Part shown: piece after piece, positions 5,640 to 12,292 of the stretch
How positions within the stretch are numbered: position 1 is the stretch's first letter
Layout of the letters: the number at the start of each line of letters is the position of its first letter
Origin: Desulfobacter sp.
GTDB taxonomy: Bacteria > Desulfobacterota > Desulfobacteria > Desulfobacterales > Desulfobacteraceae
NCBI GenBank assembly: GCA_030145005.1
Contig: JAQYWJ010000044.1
Location: 1-12,353 of the forward strand
Length of the DNA: 12,353 nucleotides
Direction of reading: 5' to 3'
Notes under the pieces: model-generated
The model's database searches: none
What the model was told of the DNA's origin: nothing
The model's input: only the letters and a program-made list of their open reading frames with translations
Position numbers and translations under genes: made by a program

Positions 5640-7874
5640 ATGGCCGACAACACTGCTTTAAAATCCGGTTCCAGCCTTAAATCCACCATTAAAGATCAGT
5701 CTGGTGCCGGCAAAGTTAAAATTGGTGAAATCCTTTCCAAAGAAGGACAGATTACCTCCATTCTGCTCAACGAAGCCCTCTCGGTCCAGAAAAAGACCAA
5801 CGAGCGGCTTTCGGGTATTTTGCTCCAGAAAGGCTATATTGATCCGGACACCATCATCAATGTGCTGGGACGACGATACAACTACAAAGTTGTCCCTTTT
5901 TCTGAAATAAAGCCGGATCCCCAGGCATTGAAACTTCTGCCCTATGATGAAGCCAAAAACAGTCTGGTTTTTCCCTTGAAACTGGTCGGGGACGATCTGC
6001 AGGTCTGCATGTCAGAACCCACGGATACGGATGTGGTTGCAGATCTTGGAAAGAAAACAGGGAAAAACATCCAGGCCTTTGTCTCCACTGAAAATGATAT
6101 CATCCAGGCGTATCGTGATTTTTATAAAATTTCCGATGAAGAGTATAAAAGTTTTCTTCATTTTGAGGACGAGGCAGAAGATGATGAACCGGTAACTTCT
6201 GTTGAGGATTTCGGTTCCCTGGTTTCCGAGGCAGCCGAGGAGCTTGAGGTGGCCGCCGTCGATACAAACGCCGGCCAGGATGAGTTCATGGCCTCGGATG
6301 CACCCATCATCAAATTGGTAAACGGCATCTTAACAAAAGCAATCAACGACGGTGTGTCGGATATACACATTGAACCCTTTGAAAAATCTTTTCAGGTGCG
6401 CTACCGCCTGGACGGCGGCATGTACAAAGCCATGAACCTGCCGCTGTCAATTAAAAATGCCGTGCTTTCAAGGGTAAAAATTTTGGCCTCCCTGGATATT
6501 GCCGAGCGCAGGATTCCCCAGGACGGTCGAATCAAACTTCGGCTGGGCAAAAAAAAATCCGTGGATTTCCGTGTATCCACCTTGCCCACACTGTTTGGCG
6601 AGAGCATTGTCATGCGTATCTTGGACCAGAGCGCATTGAGCGTTGATCTGACCCGCTTAGGGTTTGAATCCGGCACCTTTGAGATGCTTAAACGCTGTAT
6701 TTCAAGACCCTATGGCCTGCTTCTGGTTACAGGACCCACGGGTTCGGGTAAAACCACGACGTTGTATTCCGTTCTCAACCGTTTGAACAAGGATGATATC
6801 AAGATCCTGACCGCTGAAGACCCAGTGGAATTCAACTTTAAGGGTATTAACCAGGTGCCGGTAAAAGAAGAGGTAGGCATGACCTTTGCCGCAGCCCTGA
6901 AAGCCTTTCTCCGGCAGGATCCGGATATTATCATGGTGGGCGAGATCCGTGATATTGAAACCGCTGAGATTGCCATCAAGGCCGCCATGACAGGCCATCT
7001 TGTTTTTGCCACCCTGCATACCAATGACTGCCCGTCCACCATTGGACGGCTTGTGGATATAGGCATTCCACCCTATATGCTTGCCTCATCCGTTACCATG
7101 GTTTTATCCCAGCGTCTTGGGCGCAGGCTTTGTCCGGATTGCAAGCAGGTGGTCACCGGGTATAATCCGGAAGACTTGGAATTGCACGGTTTTGATAAGA
7201 GTGAAATTCCGGATTTGACCATTTACGGTCCTAAAGGCTGCCCCCACTGCAATGGTACCGGATACAAGGGCAGGGTCGGGCTGTATGAACTCATGGAAGT
7301 GACCGATGAGGTCGGCAAAGCCATCTCTGCTGAAGTGGCTGAAGACCAGCTGCGCAAGGTGGCTATCTCCGAAGGTATGATCACGCTTCGGGATGCAGGC
7401 CTTGTTAAGGTAAAATCCGGAGAGACATCCCTGGAAGAAGTGTTAAGAAAAACAGTTATCTCAAAAGAAGCACTGCCGGCCTATCTGGTGAACCCCGACA
7501 TTGAAAAATACGAGGACAAGGATGTGATCATCCGTGAAGGAAACACGGATATTGACTTTTTCAAGCTTGTTCAAGGGGCTGTCTATGTGGTCAAGGGCGG
7601 TAAAATGATTGCAGAAATTACCCAGCCCGGAGAGTATTTCGGCGAAATGGCCGCCATAACCGGTACCCCAAGGTCTGCGTCCATTATTTCAAAGGGGCGT
7701 TCCAAGATCAAACGGTTTCCCGGAGACAAGCTTATTGAAATTATAGAAAAATATCCTGATGTGGCCAAGCATCTTTTCACCGTCCTTGCCGACCGCCTGA
7801 ATGAGACAGACCGCAAACTTGTCTCCCTTTACAACCAGATCAAAAAACGTAAAGTCAACCACAACGGCGCCTGA
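5640..7874 (+). CDS. GspE/PilB-type ATPase with MshEN and C-terminal cNMP-binding domain
   Basis: A 744-residue cytoplasmic hexamer-type motor ATPase of the type II secretion/type IV pilus family. Residues about 25-160 form an MshEN (GspE N-terminal) region; 165-210 is an acidic linker; about 218-610 is the ATPase, with Walker A GPTGSGKTT (365-373), Asp box AEDPVEF (392-398), Walker B IIMVGEIRD (430-438), His box GHLVFATLHTND (452-463) and a zinc tetracysteine CPDC/CPHC (498, 501, 534, 537). Residues about 615-735 are an extra cyclic-nucleotide-binding beta-roll with the cassette GEYFGEMAAITGTPRSA (Glu669, Arg678). Typical GspE or PilB proteins end before this domain, at about 500-580 residues. 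The ATPase core looks intact. AGGA at 5630-5633 serves the ATG. No pilin, secretin or inner-membrane platform gene is adjacent, so its machine is unknown. It could drive pilus extension or secretion, or be a regulatory paralogue. Confidence 0.93.
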   Translation: MADNTALKSGSSLKSTIKDQSGAGKVKIGEILSKEGQITSILLNEALSVQKKTNERLSGILLQKGYIDPDTIINVLGRRYNYKVVPFSEIKPDPQALKLLPYDEAKNSLVFPLKLVGDDLQVCMSEPTDTDVVADLGKKTGKNIQAFVSTENDIIQAYRDFYKISDEEYKSFLHFEDEAEDDEPVTSVEDFGSLVSEAAEELEVAAVDTNAGQDEFMASDAPIIKLVNGILTKAINDGVSDIHIEPFEKSFQVRYRLDGGMYKAMNLPLSIKNAVLSRVKILASLDIAERRIPQDGRIKLRLGKKKSVDFRVSTLPTLFGESIVMRILDQSALSVDLTRLGFESGTFEMLKRCISRPYGLLLVTGPTGSGKTTTLYSVLNRLNKDDIKILTAEDPVEFNFKGINQVPVKEEVGMTFAAALKAFLRQDPDIIMVGEIRDIETAEIAIKAAMTGHLVFATLHTNDCPSTIGRLVDIGIPPYMLASSVTMVLSQRLGRRLCPDCKQVVTGYNPEDLELHGFDKSEIPDLTIYGPKGCPHCNGTGYKGRVGLYELMEVTDEVGKAISAEVAEDQLRKVAISEGMITLRDAGLVKVKSGETSLEEVLRKTVISKEALPAYLVNPDIEKYEDKDVIIREGNTDIDFFKLVQGAVYVVKGGKMIAEITQPGEYFGEMAAITGTPRSASIISKGRSKIKRFPGDKLIEIIEKYPDVAKHLFTVLADRLNETDRKLVSLYNQIKKRKVNHNGA

Positions 7875-7879
7875 TCCTA

Positions 7880-7908
7880 GGGCAAACGCATGTAATTCGT
7901 CTTTGCCC
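7880..7908 (+). terminator. Weak candidate terminator after the GspE-like gene
   Basis: GGGCAAA (7880-7886) pairs with TTTGCCC (7902-7908), with two more CG pairs across a two-base bulge, six bases past the stop codon. The following sequence (AGATTTG) lacks a proper T-run. It may be a 3'-end-stabilising hairpin or a poor terminator. Confidence 0.4.
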
Positions 7909-7943
7909 AGATTTGAATGTCTGCTTGAGTTTTTGCATAGATA

Positions 7944-7972
7944 TTGTTATGTTTGTTGAATAAATCTATTAT
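7944..7972 (+). promoter_or_regulatory. Candidate sigma-70 promoter for the deaminase gene
   Basis: TTGTTA (7944-7949) and TATTAT (7967-7972) are separated by 17 bases in an AT-rich stretch. The match is 4/6 and 5/6 to consensus. The leader to the ATG at 8098 would be about 118 bases and includes the hairpin at 8033-8062. Confidence 0.4.
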
Positions 7973-8032
7973 ATATCAAGTAAACTGACTTCATAAATTA
8001 TTTTTAACATAAATTCAATGTGTTACTGTTTT

Positions 8033-8062
8033 TTTTGGGGATTGTTTTATCGAATCCCAAAA
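8033..8062 (+). promoter_or_regulatory. Hairpin in the deaminase leader
   Basis: TTTTGGGGATT (8033-8043) pairs with AATCCCAAAA (8053-8062) with one bulged G, loop of nine. It lies 24 bases before the ribosome-binding site AAGGAG (8086-8091). No T-run follows, so it is not a classical attenuator. I looked for the conserved core of a purine riboswitch and did not find it. Confidence 0.3.
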
Positions 8063-8097
8063 GTTGAGCCGGGAACGAAAGTAACAAGGAGATTTAT

Positions 8098-9105
8098 ATG
8101 GATATGAATGTATTTATTCGGGATATTCCCAAGGCAGAACTGCATCTTCATATAGAAGGGACGTTGGAGCCTGAGACATTGTTTCGCTTAGCCGAAAGAA
8201 ACGGTATACGCATTAAGTTCGATTCGGTGGAAGCACTGCGACAGGCGTATCGTTTCAATAATTTGCAGTCTTTCCTGGATATCTATTACGAAGGTGCCGG
8301 CGTACTTCAAAAAGAGAACGATTTTTATGAACTGACATGGGAATATCTCCTGAAAGCCAAAGATCAAAACGTCCGGCACGTTGAAATTTTTTTTGATCCC
8401 CAGACCCATACAGAACGAGGCATTGCTTTTGAAACAGTAATAAACGGCATTTATCGCGCTTTATCCGACGGTGCCCGCAATCTCAACATTTCATTTTGCC
8501 TGATCATGTGCTTTCTACGTCATCTGCCGGAATCCGAGGCGATGGAAACCCTTTCTCAGGCTTTGGATTTCAGGGACAAGATTACGGGGGTCGGGCTTGA
8601 TTCATCCGAATCCGGGCATCCACCATCCAAATTTATACGTGTTTTTGAAAAAGCACAAAAAGAAGGCTTTATGACCGTGGCCCATGCCGGGGAAGAGGGG
8701 CCTCCTGAATATATATGGGAGGCAATTCAAGATCTTAAAGTCCATCGAATTGATCATGGCGTGCGTGCGCTCGAAGACAAGTCACTTATCAATGAACTCA
8801 AGCGCCGCCGGATCCCTTTAACGGTTTGTCCGCTGTCCAATGTCAAGCTGCGTGTATTTAAAGACATCCGGGAGCACAGTTTCAAAACGCTGTTTGACCA
8901 GGGGCTTTGCGTGACGGTCAACTCGGATGATCCTGCATATTTCGGAGGATATGTTGTTGAAAACTATCTGGCGCTTCAAAACGCTTTTCAGCTGACTCGA
9001 GATGATATCGCACAACTGGCGGTTAATTCTTTTAATGCCGCTTTTATCAGCCAGGATAAAAAAGATATATTTATTGATCAGATAAAAAAATTTATGGCTG
9101 AATAA
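8098..9105 (+). CDS. add: Adenine deaminase-type member of the adenosine deaminase family
   Basis: The 335-residue amidohydrolase deaminates a purine to its 6-oxo form. Metal and catalytic residues are complete: HxH (His16, His18), His196 and Glu199 in VAHAGEEG, His220 in RIDHGVR, and Asp277-Asp278 in VNSDDPAYFGGY. Bacterial members with LHLHIEGTLEPE at the N-terminus, DSSESGHPPSKF (168-179) and the AGEEGPPEYIWEA segment belong to the COG1816 branch shown to act on free adenine (adenine to hypoxanthine plus ammonia). I therefore favour adenine over adenosine, as an inference from motif style. Automatic annotation would often say adenosine deaminase. AAGGAG at 8086-8091 supports the first ATG; a second ATG two codons on is also usable. 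The gene is probably monocistronic and ends only seven bases from the convergent queH. Confidence 0.92.
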   Translation: MDMNVFIRDIPKAELHLHIEGTLEPETLFRLAERNGIRIKFDSVEALRQAYRFNNLQSFLDIYYEGAGVLQKENDFYELTWEYLLKAKDQNVRHVEIFFDPQTHTERGIAFETVINGIYRALSDGARNLNISFCLIMCFLRHLPESEAMETLSQALDFRDKITGVGLDSSESGHPPSKFIRVFEKAQKEGFMTVAHAGEEGPPEYIWEAIQDLKVHRIDHGVRALEDKSLINELKRRRIPLTVCPLSNVKLRVFKDIREHSFKTLFDQGLCVTVNSDDPAYFGGYVVENYLALQNAFQLTRDDIAQLAVNSFNAAFISQDKKDIFIDQIKKFMAE

Positions 9106-9112
9106 AGCGGCC

Positions 9113-9643
9113 CTAATTTTTATAATATCGGTCTTTTTCGCTGTAAATACAGCCACAATACTGCTGGCGATACATGCATAATGCCTTGGATGTCTCTATC
9201 CCCTGTTTCCAGCCGTCACGAAAATCCTGGTAAATAAATTTAAGGCCATATTGTTTTGCCAAGCCCTGGCCGATTTCCGTGATCAAGGCATGATTCTGGA
9301 ATTTTGAATAGAGCAGGGTGGTGGAAAACCCGTCAAATTTTCCCTTTTTGGCAACCAGGGCACTGGCTTTAAGACGTGCGTGGTAGCAGTACCTGCACCT
9401 GTTTGCTTCCCTGAACGTCACGGCACGCAAAAATTTTTCAAGTTCATAGCCCTTTTGCCAGATCATTTTCAGATTCATCTGATCCGCATAATCGCGCAAT
9501 GTTTCCTCGCGCTTCATACATTCGGTGAATGGATGAATATTATGCCGGTAAAAATACCCCATGACCTCCATGCCCATGTTTCTTAAAACCTCAAGGGGAT
9601 AGATGGTACACGGGCCGCAGCAGGCATGCAGAAGAACTCTCAC
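9113..9643 (-). CDS. queH: Epoxyqueuosine reductase QueH
   Basis: The 176-residue iron-sulfur protein carries out the last step of queuosine synthesis, reducing epoxyqueuosine to queuosine at the tRNA wobble base. It replaces the unrelated cobalamin-dependent QueG in many anaerobes. Family features are the N-terminal HACCGPC (Cys8, Cys9, Cys12), RCRYCYHARL (Cys83, Cys86), the FDGFSTTLLYSKFQ segment (103-116), and a C-terminal CMYRQQYCGC cluster (Cys156, 163, 165). Length fits the short form of the family. The start is GTG at 9643-9641, overlapping the yggS stop as GTGA, which implies translational coupling. Moving the start downstream would lose the essential N-terminal cysteines. The gene converges on the adenine deaminase gene with seven bases between stops and no obvious terminator. 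Confidence 0.95.
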   Translation of the reverse strand: MRVLLHACCGPCTIYPLEVLRNMGMEVMGYFYRHNIHPFTECMKREETLRDYADQMNLKMIWQKGYELEKFLRAVTFREANRCRYCYHARLKASALVAKKGKFDGFSTTLLYSKFQNHALITEIGQGLAKQYGLKFIYQDFRDGWKQGIETSKALCMYRQQYCGCIYSEKDRYYKN

Positions 9644-10329
9644 TCTCTTGCTCCGAAGATGGCTGTGCCCACGCGCACTAAAGTCGCCCCTTCTTCAACA
9701 GCCACGGTAAAATCATTGCTCATGCCCATGGATAAATGGGTCATGGTTGTATTGGGAAGATTGAGCGTTTCAATATCTTTACTGATCTGTTTAAGTCTTT
9801 TGAAATAAACTCTTGCATCTTCAGGGTCATCAAAAAAAGGCGGCATGCACATAAGTCCTGAAACATGCAGGTTATCAAACCGGCAGACCTGTTTTGCAAT
9901 ATCCACAATTTCGTTTTCTTTAACACCGGATTTGGTCGTTTCCTGGGCAATATTTACCTGGAGCAAAATTTCCTGGATTTTTCCGATTTTTTGGGCCTGG
10001 CGGTTGATTTCCTTGGCAAGCTTAACCTTATCCACGGTATGAATCAGGTCAAAATACTTTACCGCGAATTTGGCTTTGTTGGATTGAAGATGTCCTATAA
10101 AATGCCAAGTCGCAGATTTTCTGCCAAGGAGATCAATCTTTTCCATGGCTTCCTGGATATAATTTTCTCCAAAATCCCTGTGACCGGCATCAATGGCCTG
10201 CTGGATCATTTCAGACGGTTTTCTTTTGCTCACTGCGATGAGGGTCACTCGGGATGAATCCCGCCCGCTTTTTTGCGCGGCAGCACGTATGTCATCATGA
10301 ATTTTTTTTATATTGGATTGAATCTGCAT
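9640..10329 (-). CDS. yggS: YggS/PROSC-family pyridoxal phosphate homeostasis protein
   Basis: The 229-residue single-domain PLP-binding protein of the YggS/PLPHP family buffers and delivers PLP; no enzymatic reaction is established for the family. The PLP-binding lysine is Lys35 in LIAVSKRKP. Other conserved blocks are FGENYIQEA (53-61), WHFIGHLQSNK (75-85), VSGLMCMPPF (156-165), SMGMSNDF (200-207) and LVRVGTAIFG (217-226), all typical and unbroken. Length is normal. A GGAAG about ten bases before the ATG is a modest ribosome-binding site. The stop overlaps the queH start by four bases, so the two form an operon with yggS first. The promoter must lie in or beyond the inverted-repeat region 10362-10599; I found no convincing one. 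Confidence 0.96.
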   Translation of the reverse strand: MQIQSNIKKIHDDIRAAAQKSGRDSSRVTLIAVSKRKPSEMIQQAIDAGHRDFGENYIQEAMEKIDLLGRKSATWHFIGHLQSNKAKFAVKYFDLIHTVDKVKLAKEINRQAQKIGKIQEILLQVNIAQETTKSGVKENEIVDIAKQVCRFDNLHVSGLMCMPPFFDDPEDARVYFKRLKQISKDIETLNLPNTTMTHLSMGMSNDFTVAVEEGATLVRVGTAIFGARE

Positions 10330-10361
10330 TGTTATTTTGCTTCCTTTACCCCAGCGTTGCA

Positions 10362-10460
10362 GAAGTCATGAGAATTTTAGCTTCAAGGCATTCAAGGTTG
10401 TAGCTGTAGTAGACTACCGCAAAACCTTGATAACGAAGAAGATGAAATTCTCATGGCTTC
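10362..10460. repeat. 99-bp palindromic intergenic element
   Basis: GAAGTCATGAGAATTT (10362-10377) and AAATTCTCATGGCTTC (10445-10460) are reverse complements apart from one position that still allows a G-U pair. Inside, TCAAGGTT (10392-10399) can pair with AACCTTGA (10423-10430), and the centre GTAGT (10406-10410)/ACTAC (10413-10417) closes a hairpin. It lies upstream of yggS, so on the minus strand it may be in that operon's leader. A 62-codon plus-strand frame here has no support. The sequence differs from the element at 5478-5618 but has the same architecture. Confidence 0.6.
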
Positions 10461-10491
10461 CCCGAAGGGTAAAAATTTTAAGTAAATTAAA

Positions 10492-10530
10492 CATAATCAG
10501 GATCTATCCTTATGTTAAGTCCTGATTATG
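10492..10530 (-). terminator. 11-bp inverted repeat, possible maf terminator
   Basis: CATAATCAGGA (10492-10502) and TCCTGATTATG (10520-10530) are exact reverse complements with a 17-base loop. On the minus strand, downstream of maf, the stem is followed by TTTAATTTAC, a broken T-rich stretch. It could terminate maf about 60 bases after its stop. The long loop makes it a weaker candidate than the terminators of ppdK or the tRNA. Confidence 0.35.
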
Positions 10531-10563
10531 ATGCGGTATATAAATTTCCATCTTGATTCCAAT

Positions 10564-10599
10564 ACGTTTCATTAATTTTAAAAAATTTTTATGAAACGT
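10564..10599 (-). repeat. Inverted repeat spanning the maf stop codon
   Basis: ACGTTTCAT (10564-10572) and ATGAAACGT (10591-10599) pair perfectly; AATTTT (10574-10579) and AAAATT (10582-10587) extend the stem. The right arm contains the last codons and part of the stop of maf. No T-run follows on the minus strand, so its role as a terminator is doubtful. It may protect the 3' end of the mRNA. Confidence 0.4.
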
Positions 10600-11197
10600 T
10601 GGGGTTAAAACTGATTGCCCCCAAAGATGCCAGGGCATCAATGAGTTCACACACGGGCAGACCGACAACGTTGGTATAAGATCCGGATATCTCTTTAACC
10701 AGAAAGGCCCCAATCCCCTGTATCCCATAGCCTCCGGCCTTATCATAGGGTTCGCCGGTGTCTGCGTACCAGTTGATTTCATCATTGGAGAGTTTTTTAA
10801 ACCGCACCCGGGTGTTTACAACCCGGGTAACCACATCATCGGCGTTCGGTTTGGTGATGGTAAAGGCGGTAAATACACTGTGTTCCCTGTTGCTGAGCCG
10901 GCTTAACATGGTTACGGCCTGCCGGTGCCCGGCAGGTTTGCCTAAAATCGTATTATCAACCGCCACAATCGTGTCCGCCCCGATGGTCCAGGCATCAGGA
11001 TAGTTTGCGGCCACGGCTTGAGCCTTGATTTTGGACAATAAACAGACATAATTTTCGGGTGCCATGCACAGATCAACTTTAGATTCGTCAATATCGGCCA
11101 CATGAATTTTGAAATCTATGCCTGCCTGGGCCATAAGCTCTTTTCTGCGGGGTGAACCCGAGGCAAGAATAATTTTTTCTTTGTTTATTGTTTTCAT
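10589..11197 (-). CDS. maf: Maf/YhdE-type nucleoside triphosphate pyrophosphatase
   Basis: The 202-residue protein hydrolyses non-canonical or excess nucleotides to monophosphate and PPi. The family set is complete: ASGSPRRKEL (12-21), IGADTIV (72-78), LGKP (85-88), WYADTGEPYDKAGGYGIQG (143-161) and SGSYTNVVGLP (171-181). The DKAGGYGIQG form fits the dTTP/UTP-specific YhdE-like branch more than the m7GTP-specific YceF branch; that assignment is an inference. Some members are linked to septum inhibition. AAGGGG lies very close to the ATG on the minus strand. The gene is divergent from rsmE and separated from yggS by about 260 bases of inverted repeats, so it is probably its own unit. Confidence 0.95.
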   Translation of the reverse strand: MKTINKEKIILASGSPRRKELMAQAGIDFKIHVADIDESKVDLCMAPENYVCLLSKIKAQAVAANYPDAWTIGADTIVAVDNTILGKPAGHRQAVTMLSRLSNREHSVFTAFTITKPNADDVVTRVVNTRVRFKKLSNDEINWYADTGEPYDKAGGYGIQGIGAFLVKEISGSYTNVVGLPVCELIDALASLGAISFNPNVS

Positions 11198-11224
11198 AGC
11201 CCCTTATGTATCATAATTTATAAG

Positions 11225-11253
11225 TTGCGAACAGATTTGCCCTATTTTACTAT
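11225..11253 (+). promoter_or_regulatory. Candidate promoter for rsmE
   Basis: TTGCGA (11225-11230) and TACTAT (11248-11253) are 17 bases apart, each a 4/6 consensus match. Position, about 47 bases before the ATG, is reasonable. Moderate to weak. Confidence 0.3.
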
Positions 11254-11300
11254 GAATAATCAAAAATTTAACCGCTTTTTAGTAGGATCAAGACATAAAT

Positions 11301-12038
11301 ATGCAGAAATTTTTAATCAATAAAGAGGCGTTAAGCGCAGATAAGGCAGTCATTCAGGGTCAGGATGCAAAACATATATGCAAGGTACTCAGGCTTAAAC
11401 CCAAAGATACCATTTCCATGACCGATGGCCATGGCACTGACTTTACAGGCTGTATAAATAAGGTTTCTCCTGAATGTGTGGAAATTTCAATTCTAAGTGA
11501 GAAAAAAAGCCTCACCGAATCAAATTTTGATCTGACATTGTGTACTGCCATGCTCAAACACAACAAGATGGATGAGATCATCAAGCAGATTACCCAACTC
11601 GGGGTAACCCGTTGGATTCCTTTTTATTGTAAAAGATCCATTCCATTGTCAGGTCAAAAAAGGGAAAAAAAACAGATTGAGCGGTGGCAGACCATTGCCA
11701 GGGAGTCTTTAAAGCAGTGCAGACGGTCCTGCCTTGTGGAAATTATGCCGCCCATGGATTTTCAACAGGTTCTGGCCTTCTCAAAAGACTGTTCACACAG
11801 ATTGGCCTTCTGGGAAGCGTCGGACCGCCCACTTACCGGAATGGTTCCTGGAGAGAAGAACAAAGCTGTTGTCCTGATCGGGCCGGAGGGCGGGTTTGAA
11901 GAAGAAGAGATCCGGTGTGCCGTTGAATCCGGATTTATGAGCTATTCCCTTGGACCCAGGATTTTAAGGGCAGAAACGGCAGCGGTATGTGCCTGTGCTT
12001 TAATACAGTATCTGCTGGGTGATATGGGTGGGTGTTGA
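11301..12038 (+). CDS. rsmE: 16S rRNA (uracil(1498)-N3)-methyltransferase RsmE
   Basis: The 245-residue SPOUT methyltransferase uses SAM to methylate N3 of U1498 in 16S rRNA of the small subunit. N-terminal residues about 1-70 form the PUA-like RNA-binding part (DAKHICKVLRLKPKD). The catalytic part shows KHNKMDEIIKQITQLGVT (86-103), ERWQTIARESLKQCRRS (127-143), the SAM-binding knot VLIGPEGGFEEEE (191-203) and LGPRILRAETAAVCA (217-231). Length is normal. The ribosome-binding site is poor: AGGA at 11284-11287 is 13 bases from the ATG, but no better in-frame start keeps the PUA part. A T-rich tract follows the stop, and the tRNA gene downstream has its own promoter. Confidence 0.96.
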   Translation: MQKFLINKEALSADKAVIQGQDAKHICKVLRLKPKDTISMTDGHGTDFTGCINKVSPECVEISILSEKKSLTESNFDLTLCTAMLKHNKMDEIIKQITQLGVTRWIPFYCKRSIPLSGQKREKKQIERWQTIARESLKQCRRSCLVEIMPPMDFQQVLAFSKDCSHRLAFWEASDRPLTGMVPGEKNKAVVLIGPEGGFEEEEIRCAVESGFMSYSLGPRILRAETAAVCACALIQYLLGDMGGC

Positions 12039-12070
12039 AAAAAATTTTTAATGTTTTTCTAATTTTTTGC

Positions 12071-12099
12071 TTGACTTGAACGGTTAAAGAACATATATA
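12071..12099 (+). promoter_or_regulatory. Candidate promoter of tRNA-Phe
   Basis: TTGACT (12071-12076), a 17-base spacer, and TATATA (12094-12099), 20 bases before the mature tRNA 5' end. The -35 match is 5/6 and the spacing ideal, as expected for a strong stable-RNA promoter. Confidence 0.6.
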
Positions 12100-12118
12100 A
12101 GCTGACGTTGTTTGACGT

Positions 12119-12194
12119 GCCCAGGTAGCTCAGTCGGTAGAGCAGGGGACTGAAAATCCCCGTGTCAGCAGTTCAATTCTGTTCCTGGGCACCA
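12119..12194 (+). tRNA. tRNA-Phe (anticodon GAA)
   Basis: A full cloverleaf can be drawn: acceptor GCCCAGG (12119-12125) with CCTGGGC (12184-12190); D stem GCTC/GAGC; anticodon stem GGGGA (12145-12149) with TCCCC (12157-12161); loop CTGAAAA with anticodon GAA at 12152-12154; T arm with loop TTCAATT (12172-12178) and one G-U pair in its stem. The discriminator is A and the CCA end is encoded (12192-12194). GAA reads UUU and UUC. It is not a queuosine-type GUN anticodon, so it is unrelated to the nearby queH. Confidence 0.98.
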
Positions 12195-12201
12195 CGATTA
12201 T

Positions 12202-12236
12202 AAAAGCTTTCAGCGGTTTTCGTTGGAAGCTTTTTT
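12202..12236 (+). terminator. Rho-independent terminator of tRNA-Phe
   Basis: AAAAGCTTTCAGCG (12202-12215) pairs along its full 14 bp with CGTTGGAAGCTTTT (12221-12234), including two G-U pairs, with loop GTTTT. Six T residues (12231-12236) end it. It starts eight bases after the CCA end. The minus-strand reading also ends in a short T-run, so it may act in both directions. Confidence 0.88.
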
Positions 12237-12250
12237 GCTTTTGAAGCATC

Positions 12251-12269
12251 TTGTACACCCCCTGTACAA
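12251..12269. promoter_or_regulatory. 7-bp inverted repeat TTGTACA/TGTACAA
   Basis: TTGTACA (12251-12257), five C, TGTACAA (12263-12269), then TTTTC. It could be a back-up terminator on the plus strand or a dimeric regulator site. It stands in the gap after the tRNA. Confidence 0.35.
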
Positions 12270-12292
12270 TTTTCTTGTTCGCTATATCATCC

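Noticed and set aside
6710..7066. 118-codon minus-strand frame inside the GspE-like gene
   Set aside because: Antisense to the Walker A to His-box region, where codon constraint alone keeps the opposite frame open.
7973..8097. Purine riboswitch in the deaminase leader
   Set aside because: The hairpin at 8033-8062 is present, but the conserved purine-aptamer junction and loop sequences are not.
9865..10257. 130-codon plus-strand frame opposite yggS
   Set aside because: Antisense to a complete yggS gene; no independent start signal or recognisable product.
5478..10460. The two palindromic elements as copies of one repeat family
   Set aside because: Their arms and cores do not align beyond short AT-rich words; only the architecture is alike.
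10337..10525. 62-codon plus-strand frame in the maf-yggS gap
   Set aside because: Composed of the palindromic element and flanking repeat sequence; no ribosome-binding site and no protein-like composition.
12080..12093. GGTTAAAGA shared between the tRNA promoter spacer and the ppdK tandem repeat
   Set aside because: Nine AT-rich bases in common is expected by chance in 12 kb; the tRNA copy is single and lies inside a promoter spacer.
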